Origin: JBBDMC01 sp963826055
GTDB taxonomy: Bacteria > Pseudomonadota > Alphaproteobacteria > Rhizobiales > Kaistiaceae
Direction: 5' to 3'
Length of the DNA: 64,000 nt
NCBI GenBank assembly: GCA_963826055.1
Contig: CAWGVO010000010.1
Coordinates: forward strand, 40,973 to 104,972
Shown here: one piece after another, positions 28,356 to 37,589 of the stretch
Position numbering within the stretch: position 1 is the first letter of the stretch
Layout of the letters: every line of letters starts with the position of its first letter
Notes under the pieces: model-generated
The model's database searches: none
What the model saw: only the letters and a program-made list of their open reading frames with translations
What the model was told of the DNA's origin: nothing
Made by a program: the position numbers and the translations under genes

Positions 28356-28665
28356 GTCCGTTAAAACCTATCCGAGTGGTGAGCGCGGCTACCCAAGGTG
28401 ACCAATGATAATCAGGGGCCGTTGGTGTCGAGGACCATGGCACTTGCCATCCTCCGGTCTAACCGGAGGATCGACCTCCCCGGCGCCAAGTGCGTGGTGA
28501 ACGATCCTCCGCCTTCGCGGAGGATGACAATGAAGAGAGCGTGGTCTGTGTGTCGGGACCAATCGGAAGGTCCCTTGCCCCCTCACCCTTCGCGCCTAAC
28601 TCGCTATGCTCCCGAAGCGCGAAGCCTCTCCCACAAGGGGAGAGGGGATTGAGAGTCGTCGCCCG
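28356..28665. other. Intergenic region with two palindromes
   Basis: No gene seen. It has two hairpins: 28449-28471 (arms ATCCTCCGGT/ACCGGAGGAT) and 28504-28525 (arms ATCCTCCGC/GCGGAGGAT), members of one REP-like family. A third GC-rich stretch, 28577-28648, carries the CTTCGCGC/GCGCGAAG dyad. It separates the DUF1835 gene from the holA-lptE chimera. Confidence 0.65.
28449..28525. repeat. Pair of REP-like hairpins sharing ATCCTCCG arms
   Basis: Two perfect inverted repeats 32 bases apart, one with 10-base arms and a 3-base loop, the other with 9-base arms and a CTTC loop. The shared arm shows a common origin. Confidence 0.7.
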
Positions 28666-29130
28666 TCAGATCGTGCCTTGCGCGGTGGCGACTGCGAGGC
28701 GGGTGCGGATATCGTCGGCGACCTCGGCGGCGGCGCCGTGGTCCTGCTCGCACAGGCGGCGGAGCGGCGAGGACTTGCGTAACTCGCCGGCGGTGACCAC
28801 CACCCAGGAATCCATCGGCGGGGCGGCGAGCAGCGCCTTGATGGCGGGCTCGATGGAGCGGTTGCCGGACAGGCGGAGCGTGATGACGCGCTCGCCACCG
28901 AAGAGCGGCACGGCGTTTGCCTCGTCGACGAGGCGGCCGGGATCGCCGGCGAGCGCGTCGGCTTCCAGGCGCAGGCGCGCCATCGGATCGTCGCCGACGA
29001 CCGCGCGGGCGAAGGTTTCGGCGCGCTCCGACACGGCGCCCTCGTCGGACCCGTGGATGAGCACGACGCGGCGGCGCGGATCGGGCTTCGCAAGGAAGCG
29101 GTCGACGTCGGCGGGCTTGATCTGCACCAT
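28666..29130 (-). pseudogene. Chimera: duplicated holA 5' part fused to lptE 3' end
   Basis: Codons 1-134 copy HolA (MVQIKPADVDRFLAKPDP through LRRLCEQDHGAAA) with about 16-20 base differences over 400 bases from the intact gene. The last 19 codons (EVADDIRTRLAVATAQGTI) copy the end of LptE. The fusion is in frame and keeps a start and stop, giving a 154-residue product, but it lacks the clamp-loading core. It is a recombination product at the lptE-holA junction and is probably non-functional as a polymerase subunit. Confidence 0.85.
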
Positions 29131-29214
29131 GAACTCGCTTCAGTGAAGGCCAGAGCATGCCACGGGGCGGCATGACCTGACGACCGTCCTTGGGTGCGGA
29201 CGCGAGTTCACGCC

Positions 29215-29847
29215 TCAATCCAACTCGGCCGAGAGGGATTTTGGCCCGCTGACATTCACGCTATCGCGCTCGAAAAACCGACGCTTGCGATCGACTTCGC
29301 GGGTCAGGCCGATACGTCGGCTGCTGCCGATCAACCCGATCGGTCGAACAGGCGTGCCGAGCCAGAGAGGCCCAGAGCCGCAGAGATCGACGCCGTCACA
29401 ACGCATGTCGACATGCATCGCTTTGGCGAGGCGCCCGGGACCGCGGGCCAAGTCTCGGACCTTATTCGTATCGCGGAATCGCATCATCAGTTCGATGCCC
29501 TGGAGCGGTTCCAAAGCCCGCAAGAGGACGCCGGCACCGACGCCGGCTTCTTCACTGGAAACGTTCACCATGAACGACGCGCCATAGATCAAATAAACAT
29601 GGCAATGGCCGCGACCAAGAAACAGGGACGCATTGCTGCGCGTCTTTCCGTGAAACGCGCGGCCGGCGGCATCGCCGGGTGGATAACCCTCAGTCTCAAC
29701 GATGCGACCGCTCAGCGTACCTTGCGGCAGATCGTGAACCAGAGTCTTGCCGATGAGGTAGCGCGCAAGCTCAACGGTGTCCACGGGCAGGCTTCGCCGA
29801 CGGAGCCGCTCGACGCCGTGCTGAGCAAGTTCACCGGCGGGCGCCAT
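29215..29847 (-). CDS. mpg: 3-methyladenine DNA glycosylase (AAG/MPG family)
   Basis: Excises alkylated purines. The family core is visible: ARYLIGKTLVHDLP, RIVETEGYPPGDAAGRAF (catalytic Glu in VETEGY), SLFLGRGHCHVYLIYGASFM with the intercalating Tyr, GVLLRALEPLQGI and ARGPGRLAKAM. The start is ATG 29847 (MAPAGELAQHG) or 29880. It is part of the material inserted between lptE and holA. Confidence 0.92.
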   Translation of the reverse strand: MAPAGELAQHGVERLRRRSLPVDTVELARYLIGKTLVHDLPQGTLSGRIVETEGYPPGDAAGRAFHGKTRSNASLFLGRGHCHVYLIYGASFMVNVSSEEAGVGAGVLLRALEPLQGIELMMRFRDTNKVRDLARGPGRLAKAMHVDMRCDGVDLCGSGPLWLGTPVRPIGLIGSSRRIGLTREVDRKRRFFERDSVNVSGPKSLSAELD

Positions 29848-30007
29848 GGATTCTGTCCACCAACGGAGGTCCGGCTGCATATTCAGGCGTCATGAGGAGC
29901 GTCTTCATGTCTGTCACGGTCAGCGACCGGGATCAAACCACGCCGGCGCGGGGCCGGAGGCGGCCTCGACCTCTGGCACGAATGTGCGGTCAAGCTCGCC
30001 GACGACG

Positions 30008-30109
30008 CTACTCCGTATCGCCCCGGCGGCGGCGCTTGCTGGACTCGTGGTAGGCGATTCCGATCGCTAGGCCGACCCCGATACCGAAAATGAAGCTGAC
30101 AGGGTCCAT
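30008..30109 (-). CDS. 33-residue single-pass membrane protein
   Basis: Not listed by size-limited gene callers but well supported: ATG 30107-30109 has a perfect AGGAGG with 6-base spacing. The product is DPVSFIFGIGVGLAIGIAY, a clear TM helix with GxGxGxAxG packing, followed by HESSKRRRRGDTE, a cytoplasmic basic end. It lies between mpg and the lptE fragment. The function is unknown; single-helix proteins of this size often regulate a larger membrane partner. Confidence 0.65.
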   Translation of the reverse strand: MDPVSFIFGIGVGLAIGIAYHESSKRRRRGDTE

Positions 30110-30332
30110 ATCCGCCTCCTTTCGGTCGTCCGGGGAACGCGCGAGAGATCCAGGGTAGTCCCGTTGAACGGGTTCGACTGATGTGTGGTCGGGCAACGGT
30201 TGCCAGCTCGGATTGTTCCACGAATGGTCAAGCCAAAGCCGCTGTTCGCGCGTTCGTGACGCCACCGGCGCCGTCCGCCAAGCCAACACGGCTCCGGAGG
30301 CCCGACAATACTGGTGCACGACGATTGCTGAG
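30110..30332. other. Gap upstream of the small membrane gene
   Basis: No gene seen. It would hold the promoter and leader of the 33-residue protein. An overlapping frame (30109-30319) has no features. Confidence 0.5.
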
Positions 30333-30510
30333 CTAGATCGTGCCTTGGCGGTGGCGACTGCGAGGCGGGTGCGGATATCGTCGGCGACTCGGCGGCGGCG
30401 CGGTCCTCGGCGTCAAGCTTGGCGCGGGTGTTGGCGTACACCTGGTTGACGCGATCGTAAGAGGCGGAGCCGCGGGTGGTGGCGCGCGGTCACCTTGCAG
30501 GTCGCGGTGA
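30333..30510 (-). pseudogene. Duplicated, decayed lptE 3' fragment
   Basis: About 178 bases matching the lptE end (NTRAKLDAEDRAAA is readable, as in the intact gene with Q for K), with a 33-base internal deletion and frameshifts. It starts exactly where the methyltransferase reading frame ends, so that gene is bracketed by the intact lptE end and this copy. Confidence 0.85.
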
Positions 30511-31341
30511 CTAGTCCGCGAGAACCGTTTGTCCCCGGCCTTCAGCGCCCGGCCTGCGGCCCCATGCCGACATCACGAGAAAGAACCGGAAGGCAAAGGA
30601 CTTGTCGTCCAACAGCGCCAAGAATTGATCAAACTCATCAGCGCTCACCTTCCCGGACGTCAAGATCAGATCGCGCAGCTGGCGATAGGTCAGCTTGTGG
30701 AACTCTGCCTCCGGGGAGCCACCCTGGAACACTCTGGCGCGTCCCTCGGCGCCGAAAGCCTCGAACCCCGCAGCGCGCAGGAGACCCAAGAGACGGTTGC
30801 CGATATGGACGTCCTGTCCACGCTGGCGAAAGGCTTCCTGCTGGGTGGCCAGGACCTTGTTGAACAACGCCTGCGAGCCGGGCGCCGCTTCCGGGTCGGC
30901 GATCGTGGTGAGATGATCGGGCTCTTCGAGGAGAATCCAGCCGCCCGGCTTCACCGCTCCGATCAGTCGGTTGAACGCGCGCTGCCGCTGGCGAAGATGC
31001 ACCATGACGATGCGCGTGTGAACCAGATCGAACTGGTCCTCCGGCAGCTCATCCTCCTCGATATTGTGCCGTCGCACCTCAAGCTGCGGATAGTCCAGAA
31101 CTTCGAGGAATCGCGTGTCGAGATCCGTCGCCATCACGTGACCGGAGGCGCCGACCTTCTCGCACAGCCATTTGGTGACGGAGCCTCCTCCTCCCCCGAC
31201 TTCCAGACAGCGCCAACCGGCACCAACACCGATCCTCTCCATGTGTTCGAAGGTTGCCGAATCCAAATATGCCTCGAGGCGGGCCAGCCTCTCGCGCGCC
31301 GCCGTCCACTCGTTGTCGAGGGTGTATTGCGTCTTTGACAT
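30511..31341 (-). CDS. SAM-dependent methyltransferase
   Basis: A 276-residue class I methyltransferase starting at MSKTQYTLDNEW (31341). Motif I is RCLEVGGGGGSVTKWL, followed by VMATDLDTRFLEVL, QFDLVHTRIVMVHL and VKPGGWILLEEPDH. The C-terminal 13 residues (PGAEGRGQTVLAD) run into the lptE fragment and may be non-native. It lies between intact lptE and the lptE fragment, as an inserted gene. The substrate is unknown. Confidence 0.85.
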   Translation of the reverse strand: MSKTQYTLDNEWTAARERLARLEAYLDSATFEHMERIGVGAGWRCLEVGGGGGSVTKWLCEKVGASGHVMATDLDTRFLEVLDYPQLEVRRHNIEEDELPEDQFDLVHTRIVMVHLRQRQRAFNRLIGAVKPGGWILLEEPDHLTTIADPEAAPGSQALFNKVLATQQEAFRQRGQDVHIGNRLLGLLRAAGFEAFGAEGRARVFQGGSPEAEFHKLTYRQLRDLILTSGKVSADEFDQFLALLDDKSFAFRFFLVMSAWGRRPGAEGRGQTVLAD

Positions 31342-31396
31342 GAAAGGCACCTTATTGACGATGGACACAGGAGTGCCTTCGGCGGATGAAGACGGC

Positions 31397-31960
31397 CTAG
31401 ATCGTACCTTGCGCGGTGGCGACGGCGAGGCGGGTGCGGATGTCGTCGGCGACCAGGGCCGCGGCGCGGTCCTCGGCGTCGAGCTGGGCGCGGGTGTTGG
31501 CGAACACCTGGTTGACGCGATCGTAGGAGGCGGTGCCGCGGGTGGTGGCGCGCACGACGACGTCGCCGGTGGCGAGCGCCGTCACCTGGTAGGTCGCGGT
31601 GACGGTGACCGAATAGGCCGGCGCCGATTCGACCGGGGTGACGCCCAGCGGCTGCTCGGACGAGGTGACGGTCAGCTTCATGTCGTAGAGCGGCGCGGTC
31701 GGCTGGCCGCCGCCACCGTCGAGCAGGAAGATGAGGCGGTTGCGCACTTCCTGGGCGACGCGGGTGTCGACCTGCTGGATGCTGATCTGGGCGAGGCCGG
31801 TGGAGACCGCGGCTCCGGACGGTGCCGTGCCGTAAAGAGGCTGGACCGTGCAGGCGGCGAGCGCCAGCGCGGGGACGATCGCGAGGAAAACGGCGCGGCG
31901 GGACAGCGGTTGCGGCCGGGCCCCGGATCGCAGTCCGGGGCAGGGATCAGACGACGACAT
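31397..31960 (-). CDS. lptE: LPS assembly lipoprotein LptE
   Basis: A 187-residue outer-membrane lipoprotein that plugs LptD for LPS export. The lipobox LALAAC ends at Cys 37, followed by TVQPLYGTAPSG, the typical alphaproteobacterial start (PLYG). The rest alternates strands and helices as in the LptE fold. Its start overlaps the leuS stop by 14 bases. Its 3' end is duplicated twice downstream, and holA no longer follows it directly. Confidence 0.92.
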   Translation of the reverse strand: MSSSDPCPGLRSGARPQPLSRRAVFLAIVPALALAACTVQPLYGTAPSGAAVSTGLAQISIQQVDTRVAQEVRNRLIFLLDGGGGQPTAPLYDMKLTVTSSEQPLGVTPVESAPAYSVTVTATYQVTALATGDVVVRATTRGTASYDRVNQVFANTRAQLDAEDRAAALVADDIRTRLAVATAQGTI

Positions 31961-34620
31961 TCACGATCCTCTTCGGCACGACCACGATCTTCTTCGGCGG
32001 TTTGCCGTTCAGCGCCTGACGGACGGCGTCGAGGGCGAGCGTCGCCGCTTCCACCTCAGCTTGGGACGCGTCGGCGGCGATTGTCAATTCGGCGCGCTTC
32101 TTGCCGTTGATCTGCACCGGCAGGGTGATCGTGTCCTCGACCAGCAGGGCGGGGTCGACCTTCGGCCACGTGCGGATGGCGACAAGGTCGTCGTGGCCGA
32201 GCGCGGCCCAGCACTCCTCGGCGAGGTGCGGCATCATCGGCGCCATCATCTCGACCAGCATCTCCAGCGCCTCGCGGACGGCGGCGCCCAGCGCATGGTC
32301 GACCGCATCGGGACGTTGCCGGTCGAGCATGGCGAGCGCGCCGGCGACCGCGTTGGCGAGCTCGTAGATGCGGGCGACGGCGACGTTGAAGCGCAGGCCG
32401 ATGATACTTTCGTCGACGGCGGCGAGCGCCCGGTGCGCGACCTTGCGGAGATCGAGGGCGGCGGGGCTCTGTTCGCCGCTCGGCGTGAAGCCGGCGCGCG
32501 GCACGATGGGCGCCATGGCGACGGCTTCGCCGACCAGGCGCCAGACGCGCTGGACGAAACGATGGGCGCCGGCGACGCTTTCCTCGGTCCAGATGATGTC
32601 GCGCTCGGGCGGCGAATCCGACAGCATGAACCAGCGGGCGGTGTCGGCGCCGTAGCTCTCCAGGATGTCGGTGGGGTCGATGGTGTTGCGCCGCGACTTC
32701 GACATCTTCTCGATCGGGCCGATGGCGACCTCGGCGTTGGTGGCGATGTCGAGGGCCTTGCGGGCGCCGTCGACGTCGACGAAACGGACCTCGGCGGGGC
32801 TCGCCCAGGTTCCATCGGCGCGGCGGTAGGTCTCGTGGACGACCATCCCTTGCGTGAACAGGCCGGCGAACGGCTCGGCCAGCGACAGGTGGCCGGTGTC
32901 GCGCATGGCGCGGGTGAAGAAGCGCGAATAGAGCAGATGCAGGATCGCGTGCTCGATGCCGCCGATGTACTGGTCGACCGGCAGCCAGCGATCGGCGACG
33001 GCCGGGATGGTCGGGCGGTCGGCGTCCGGGGCAGTGAAGCGGACGAAGTACCAGGACGAGTCGACGAAGGTGTCCATGGTGTCGGTTTCGCGGGTGGCCG
33101 GCTTGCCGCACTTCGGGCAGGCGACGTGCTTCCACGTCGGATGGCGGTCGAGCGGGTTGCCCGGCTTGTCGATGGCGACGTCCTCGGGAAGGAGCACCGG
33201 CAGGTCCTTCTCCGGCACCGGCACGACGCCGTCGTCGGGGCAGTGGATGACGGGAATCGGGCAGCCCCAGTAGCGCTGGCGCGAGATGCCCCAGTCGCGC
33301 AGGCGATAGTTGACCTCGCGCTTTCCTTGCGGGGCGCCGGCGAGCACGGTCGTCTCGAGGCGGCGGGCGACCTCTTCCTTGGCGGCGTCGACGGCGAGGC
33401 CGTCGAGGAAATCGGAATTGATGAGCTCGCCATCGCCAAGGTAGGGCTCGTTGCCGGTCTCGAACTGGAGTACCCACTCGGCTGCCTCGCGCGCCGTTCT
33501 CCAGCGCATCGAGCGGAGCGACGACGGGGATGATCGGCAGCTCGTACTTGGTGGCGAAGTCGTAGTCGCGCTGGTCGTGGGCGGGGCAGCCGAAGATGGC
33601 GCCGGTGCCGTATTCCATCAGCACGAAGTTGGCGACATAGACCGGCAGGCGGGTGTCGGGACGGAAGGGGTGGATGGCCAGGAGCGGCGTCTCGTAGCCC
33701 ATCTTCTCGGCGGTCTCGATCACCTCCTGGCTGGTGCCGACGCGGCGGCACTCGGCGATGAACTCGGCGAGATCGGCGTCGGTCGCGGCGAGGCGGGCGG
33801 CGAGCGGATGGTCGGGCGAGACGGCGATGAAGCTCGCGCCGAAGAGAGTGTCGTGGCGGGTGGTGAAGACCTCGATGGTGTCGCCGGGAACGGCGGCGGC
33901 GCCATCGGTGAGGGCGAAGCGGACGCGCATGCCCTCCGACCGGCCGATCCAGTTCTTCTGCATCAGGCGGACTTTTTCCGGCCAGCGGTCGAGGGTGTCG
34001 ATCGCGGTCAGCAGGTCCTCGGAGTAGCGGGTGATCCGCAGGAACCACTGGGTCAGCTCGCGCTGCTCCACCTCGGCGCCGGAGCGCCAGCCGCGCCCGT
34101 CGATCACCTGCTCGTTGGCGAGCACGGTCTGGTCGACCGGGTCCCAGTTGACCTTCGACTTGCGGCGGTAGGCGAGGTCTTTGGCGAAGAGATCGAGGAA
34201 GAGCTTCTGTTGCTGGGCGTAGTATTCCGGATCGCAGGTGGCGAATTCCCGCGACCAGTCGAGCGACAGGCCCATCATCTTGAGCTGGTCGCGCATGACG
34301 GCGATGTTGTCGTAGGTCCACGTGCGCGGGTGGATCCTGCCCTGCATGGCCGCGTTCTCGGCCGGCAGGCCGAAGGCGTCCCAGCCCATGGGATGGAGGA
34401 CGTTGTAGCCCTTGGCGCGCATGGCGCGGGCAACGACGTCGCCCATGGTGTAGTTGCGGACGTGGCCCATGTGGATGCGCCCCGACGGGTAGGGGAACAT
34501 CTCCAGGACGTAGTATTTCGGGCGGGGATCGTCGTTCGCGGTTTCGAAGATGCGGGCATCCGCCCACGCCTTGCGCCAGCGCGGTTCCGCCTCGCGGGGA
34601 TTGTATCGGTCGGTGGCCAT
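31947..34620 (-). CDS. leuS: Leucyl-tRNA synthetase, one frameshift
   Basis: Class I synthetase. The HIGH-type motif is PYPSGRIHMGHVRNY, and the KMSKS loop is EKMSKSRRN. The N-terminal frame (from ATG 34618-34620) runs to LPIIPVVAPLDALENGAR, where one base is missing near 33490; the sequence resumes in another frame as EAAEWVLQFETGNEPYLGDG and continues to the stop at 31947. Both halves together give a normal-length enzyme. Because the gene is essential, a sequencing error is likely. Confidence 0.93.
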
Positions 34621-34745
34621 TGCGGCCGGACCATCACCAGAATCGCCGGGCGGCGGTCAACTGGTTGAGGCGGATCGGGCGGCCGTGTTAATGCGGCCGT
34701 GGTCATTTCCCCTCACCCGGATCGACCTGCGTTCGATGGCCACCG

Positions 34746-35419
34746 ATGGAGCCTGAGGAAAACACTGCGGAGCGACTGGCGGCGGTCAGGGCAAAGGTCG
34801 CGGCGGCGGAGAAGGCGGCCGGGCGGCCGGCGGGATCGGTCAGGCTGATCGCGGTATCGAAGACGTTCGACGCGACCACATCCGGCCGGTGATCGCCGCC
34901 GGGCAGCGGGTTTTCGGCGAAAACCGGGTGCAGGAGGCGAAGGCGAAGTGGCCGGCGCTGCGGGAGACGGTTCCCGACATCGAACTGCACCTGATCGGGC
35001 CGCTGCAATCGAACAAGGCGCGCGACGCGGTGGCGCTGTTCGACGCCATCCACACCATCGACCGTGACAAGATCGCGGGCGCGGTGGCCGACGAGATGCG
35101 CAAGCAGGGGCGGACGTTGCGGCTGCTGGTTGAGGTCAACACCGGCGGCGAGGAACAGAAGGCGGGCGTGGCGCCGGACGGGGTCGAGGGGTTCGTCGCC
35201 CGCTGCCGCGACACGCACGGGCTGACGATCGACGGGCTGATGTGCATTCCGCCGGTCGACGAGGCGCCGGCGCCGCACTTCGCGCTGCTGGCGAAAATCG
35301 CCAGGCGGCTCGGCCTCGCGTCGCTATCCATGGGAATGAGCGCCGACTACGAGACGGCGATCGCGTTCGGCGCCACGGACGTGCGCGTGGGGAGCGCGAT
35401 CTTCGGGACGCGCGGATAG
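34746..35419 (+). CDS. YggS-type PLP homeostasis protein, one frameshift
   Basis: A pyridoxal-phosphate-binding homeostasis protein (PLPBP/YggS). LIAVSKTFDA in the first frame contains the PLP lysine. One G is missing near 34876; the second frame resumes IRPVIAAGQRVFGENRVQEA and continues through HLIGPLQSNKARDAV, SMGMSADYETAIAFGATDVR and RVGSAIFG, all diagnostic. It is divergent from leuS. Confidence 0.9.
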
Positions 35420-35498
35420 GCAAGCGTGTCGCCACCGGGTCGCCGAGCCGCTATGGTCGCGCGGCGGTGGGCGGGATATCGCATCAAGGAGCGCGACG

Positions 35499-35816
35499 AT
35501 GGGTTTCGACCAGTACCACGAGCCGCCGGAGGAGCTTTCGGAAGAGACGCGCACGTTCGCGCGCATCATCACGTCGCTGATCGAAGAGGCGGAGGCGATC
35601 AGCTGGTACGAGCAGCGCATGGCGGTGGAGAGCGACGCCGAGGCGCGCGCGATCATGGCGAACGCGCAGAAGGAAGAGTTCAAGCACTTCGGCATGAACC
35701 TCGAATTCCTGCTGAGGCGGAACAAGGTCTGGCGGAGGGAGCTCAAGGACATCCTGTTCACCACCGGCGACATTGTCGAGCACGGCGAGGAAGCCGAAGA
35801 GGACGCCGACGACTGA
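35499..35816 (+). CDS. Encapsulated-ferritin-like protein (EncFtn family), no encapsulin nearby
   Basis: A 105-residue two-helix ferritin-like protein. Its pattern matches encapsulated ferritins: EEAEAISWYEQR (E29, E30, E32, W36, Y37) and EEFKHFGMNLEFL (E59, E60, H63), spaced like the ferroxidase ligands of the Rhodospirillum rubrum protein, then LFTTGDIVEH. Native EncFtn dimers oxidise Fe(II) inside an encapsulin shell. Here the tail (HGEEAEEDADD) is acidic and lacks a recognisable encapsulin-docking peptide, and the next gene is not an encapsulin. The start has AAGGAG 7 bases upstream. Confidence 0.78.
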   Translation: MGFDQYHEPPEELSEETRTFARIITSLIEEAEAISWYEQRMAVESDAEARAIMANAQKEEFKHFGMNLEFLLRRNKVWRRELKDILFTTGDIVEHGEEAEEDADD

Positions 35817-35949
35817 GGCGACGTGGCGGGCCGGGCTGCCAGGGGCCCGGGGTTTCCGCCTTAACGGTTCCTTCAAAGCACCTGAAGAACGATGGCGGCA
35901 GCGGCGCGGCAGCGGCGCCGCCCCTTGTCTTGCGTATGGTGAACAAAAA

Positions 35950-36813
35950 ATGGCCGACCCGATCTCCCGCATCGAGCGCAGCGTCCGGCTGATCAGGGCG
36001 AGCTGGGACGTGCTGAGGTCCGACGGCGAGCTGCTGCTGCTCCCGGTCCTGTCGGCGGCGGCGACGGTGCTGGTCGTCGGCGGGTTCATCCTCGCGGTGA
36101 TGACGAGCGGCACGTTCGACAACGCGCAGGCGGGCGAGGCGATGCGGCCGCCGCCGATGTTCTACGCCGAGATGTTCGCGATGTACGTGGCGCAGTATTT
36201 CGTCATCATCTTCTTCAACACGGCGCTGGTCGGGGCGGCGATCGAGCGGCTCAACGGCGGCGACCCGACGGTGCGCTCGGCGCTCAGGCTGGCGGTAAGC
36301 CGCATCGGCCCGATCCTCGGCTACGCCGTCATCTCCGCGACTGTCGGCGTCATCCTCCGGATGTTCGCCGAGCGGCTCGGTTTCATCGGCCGCCTGGTGG
36401 TCGCCGGCATCGGCGTGGCGTGGACGGTGGCGACGTTCCTGGTGGTGCCGATCCTCGCGGCGGAAGGTCTCGGGCCGGTCGCGGCGATCTCCAAGAGCGG
36501 TGCACTCCTCAGGCAGAGCTGGGGCGAGAACGTGATCGGCAACACCGGCATCGCGCTGGTGATGGGGGTGCTTGCCGGGGTGATCGGGTTCGTCGGCGTG
36601 GGCGGCGGCGCCAAGCTCTACGACGGCGGGTACGCGGCGCTCGGTATCCCCGTCATCGCGGTGTCGGTCGCCTCGATGGCGATGGTGATGGTGGTCGGAT
36701 CGGCGCTGGCTGCGGTCTATCAGGCGGCGGTGTACGACTACGCGGTGAACGGCAGGCCGCCGCGAGACTTCGACGGCGACCTGGTCCGCGAGGCGTTCGC
36801 GCCGAAGGGCTAG
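35950..36813 (+). CDS. DUF6159 family membrane protein
   Basis: A 287-residue polytopic inner-membrane protein. It opens MADPISRIERSVRLIRASWD; about six TM segments are visible (LLLPVLSAAATVLVVGGFIL, YVAQYFVIIFFNTALVGAAI, GYAVISATVGVILRM, LVVAGIGVAWTVATFLVVPI, GVLAGVIGFVGVGG, AVSVASMAMVMVVGSALAAV). SAALRLAVSR-type and YAVNGRPPRDFD segments fit DUF6159. The function is unknown. It ends tail-to-tail with the L,D-transpeptidase gene. Confidence 0.8.
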   Translation: MADPISRIERSVRLIRASWDVLRSDGELLLLPVLSAAATVLVVGGFILAVMTSGTFDNAQAGEAMRPPPMFYAEMFAMYVAQYFVIIFFNTALVGAAIERLNGGDPTVRSALRLAVSRIGPILGYAVISATVGVILRMFAERLGFIGRLVVAGIGVAWTVATFLVVPILAAEGLGPVAAISKSGALLRQSWGENVIGNTGIALVMGVLAGVIGFVGVGGGAKLYDGGYAALGIPVIAVSVASMAMVMVVGSALAAVYQAAVYDYAVNGRPPRDFDGDLVREAFAPKG

Positions 36814-37338
36814 CCAATCTCGACGACGGTCTCGGGGCCGATCAGCGCGAGCAGGCGGTGCATCGTCGGTGGCGCGACCGCGACGCAGCCGGCGGTCGGC
36901 GAAAAATCGGATGTGGCGAGGTGGAGGAAGATGGCGCTGCCGGCGCCGGCGCGCGGCCGGGCGAGATTGTAGTCGAGGACGACGAGGACGTCGTAGAGGC
37001 GGTCGTCGCGCCACAGGCGCTCGTGGCTCGCCGGATACGGGAGGCGGACCGGGCGGTTGTAGCGGCGGTCGGCCGGGTCGTCGCACCAGCCGAGGTCAGG
37101 GCGGAGCGGGGCGGCGGCGAGGCGCGTCGCCGGCCGGGGGACCCGGTCGGGGCGATAGTAAACGGCAACGAGGCCGAAACGGCCGACGGGGGTGGCGCCG
37201 TCGCCTTCGCGCTTGGAGCGGGCGGTGCCGGCCCGGCCGAGGGCGCACGGGGCGCGAAGCGGGCCGGCGACGATGAGGCCGCGCCGGCGGTTGCCGGCCT
37301 GCTGGAACTACTACCACGCGGCGAAGTCCCCCCTGCAT
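36810..37338 (-). CDS. YkuD-type L,D-transpeptidase family protein, N-terminal frameshift
   Basis: Not visible as a standard ORF because the main frame has a stop (TAG near 37308) and no start. Translating the minus strand from about 37290 gives RAPCALGRAGTARSKREGDG, then PVGRFGLVAVYYRPDRV, GWCDDPADRRYNRPVRLPY, SHERLWRDDRLYDVLVVLDY, GSAIFLHLATSDF and SPTAGCVAVAPPTMHRLL. Those are the conserved blocks of a YkuD-like family, with His and the catalytic Cys of GCVAV. A start at ATG 37336-37338 (MQGGLRRVVVVPAG) joins through a one-base shift near 37290. Periplasmic peptidoglycan crosslinking or a cytosolic relative is possible; no signal peptide was found. Confidence 0.8.
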
Positions 37339-37486
37339 CAGGACAACCTGTCTCCCCGATAAACCATCTGCCGGCGGTTGCCTTGCGCCCGCGGCCGGTT
37401 GGGGTCTACATCTGACCGCAGAGCGATTCCACTAGAGCGGGGCCTAGTTTCATTGAATCGGTAACCCGCTCTATACCTTTGTTCTT

Positions 37487-37534
37487 GAGCAATTCCGGAC
37501 GGAAAAGCGGAATCCACTTTTCCTGGAATTGCTC
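37487..37534. repeat. Dispersed palindromic repeat, copy 1
   Basis: Arms GAGCAATTCC/GGAATTGCTC around an inner GGAAAAG/CTTTTCC dyad. The same architecture recurs at 39045-39090, so this is a dispersed element of the kind common in Hyphomicrobiales. Confidence 0.75.
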
Positions 37535-37589
37535 GGGGATTCCGGCCGGTTGCGGCGGCCAGTCGGCTCAGACAAGGCAACACGTTCCA

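Noticed and set aside
33480..33510. Programmed frameshift in leuS
   Set aside because: No slippery heptamer or downstream structure was evident, and neighbouring essential genes show the same kind of indel.
35821..35949. Encapsulin gene after the ferritin-like gene
   Set aside because: Only a 130-base gap and then a DUF6159 membrane protein; no encapsulin-like sequence is seen in the window.
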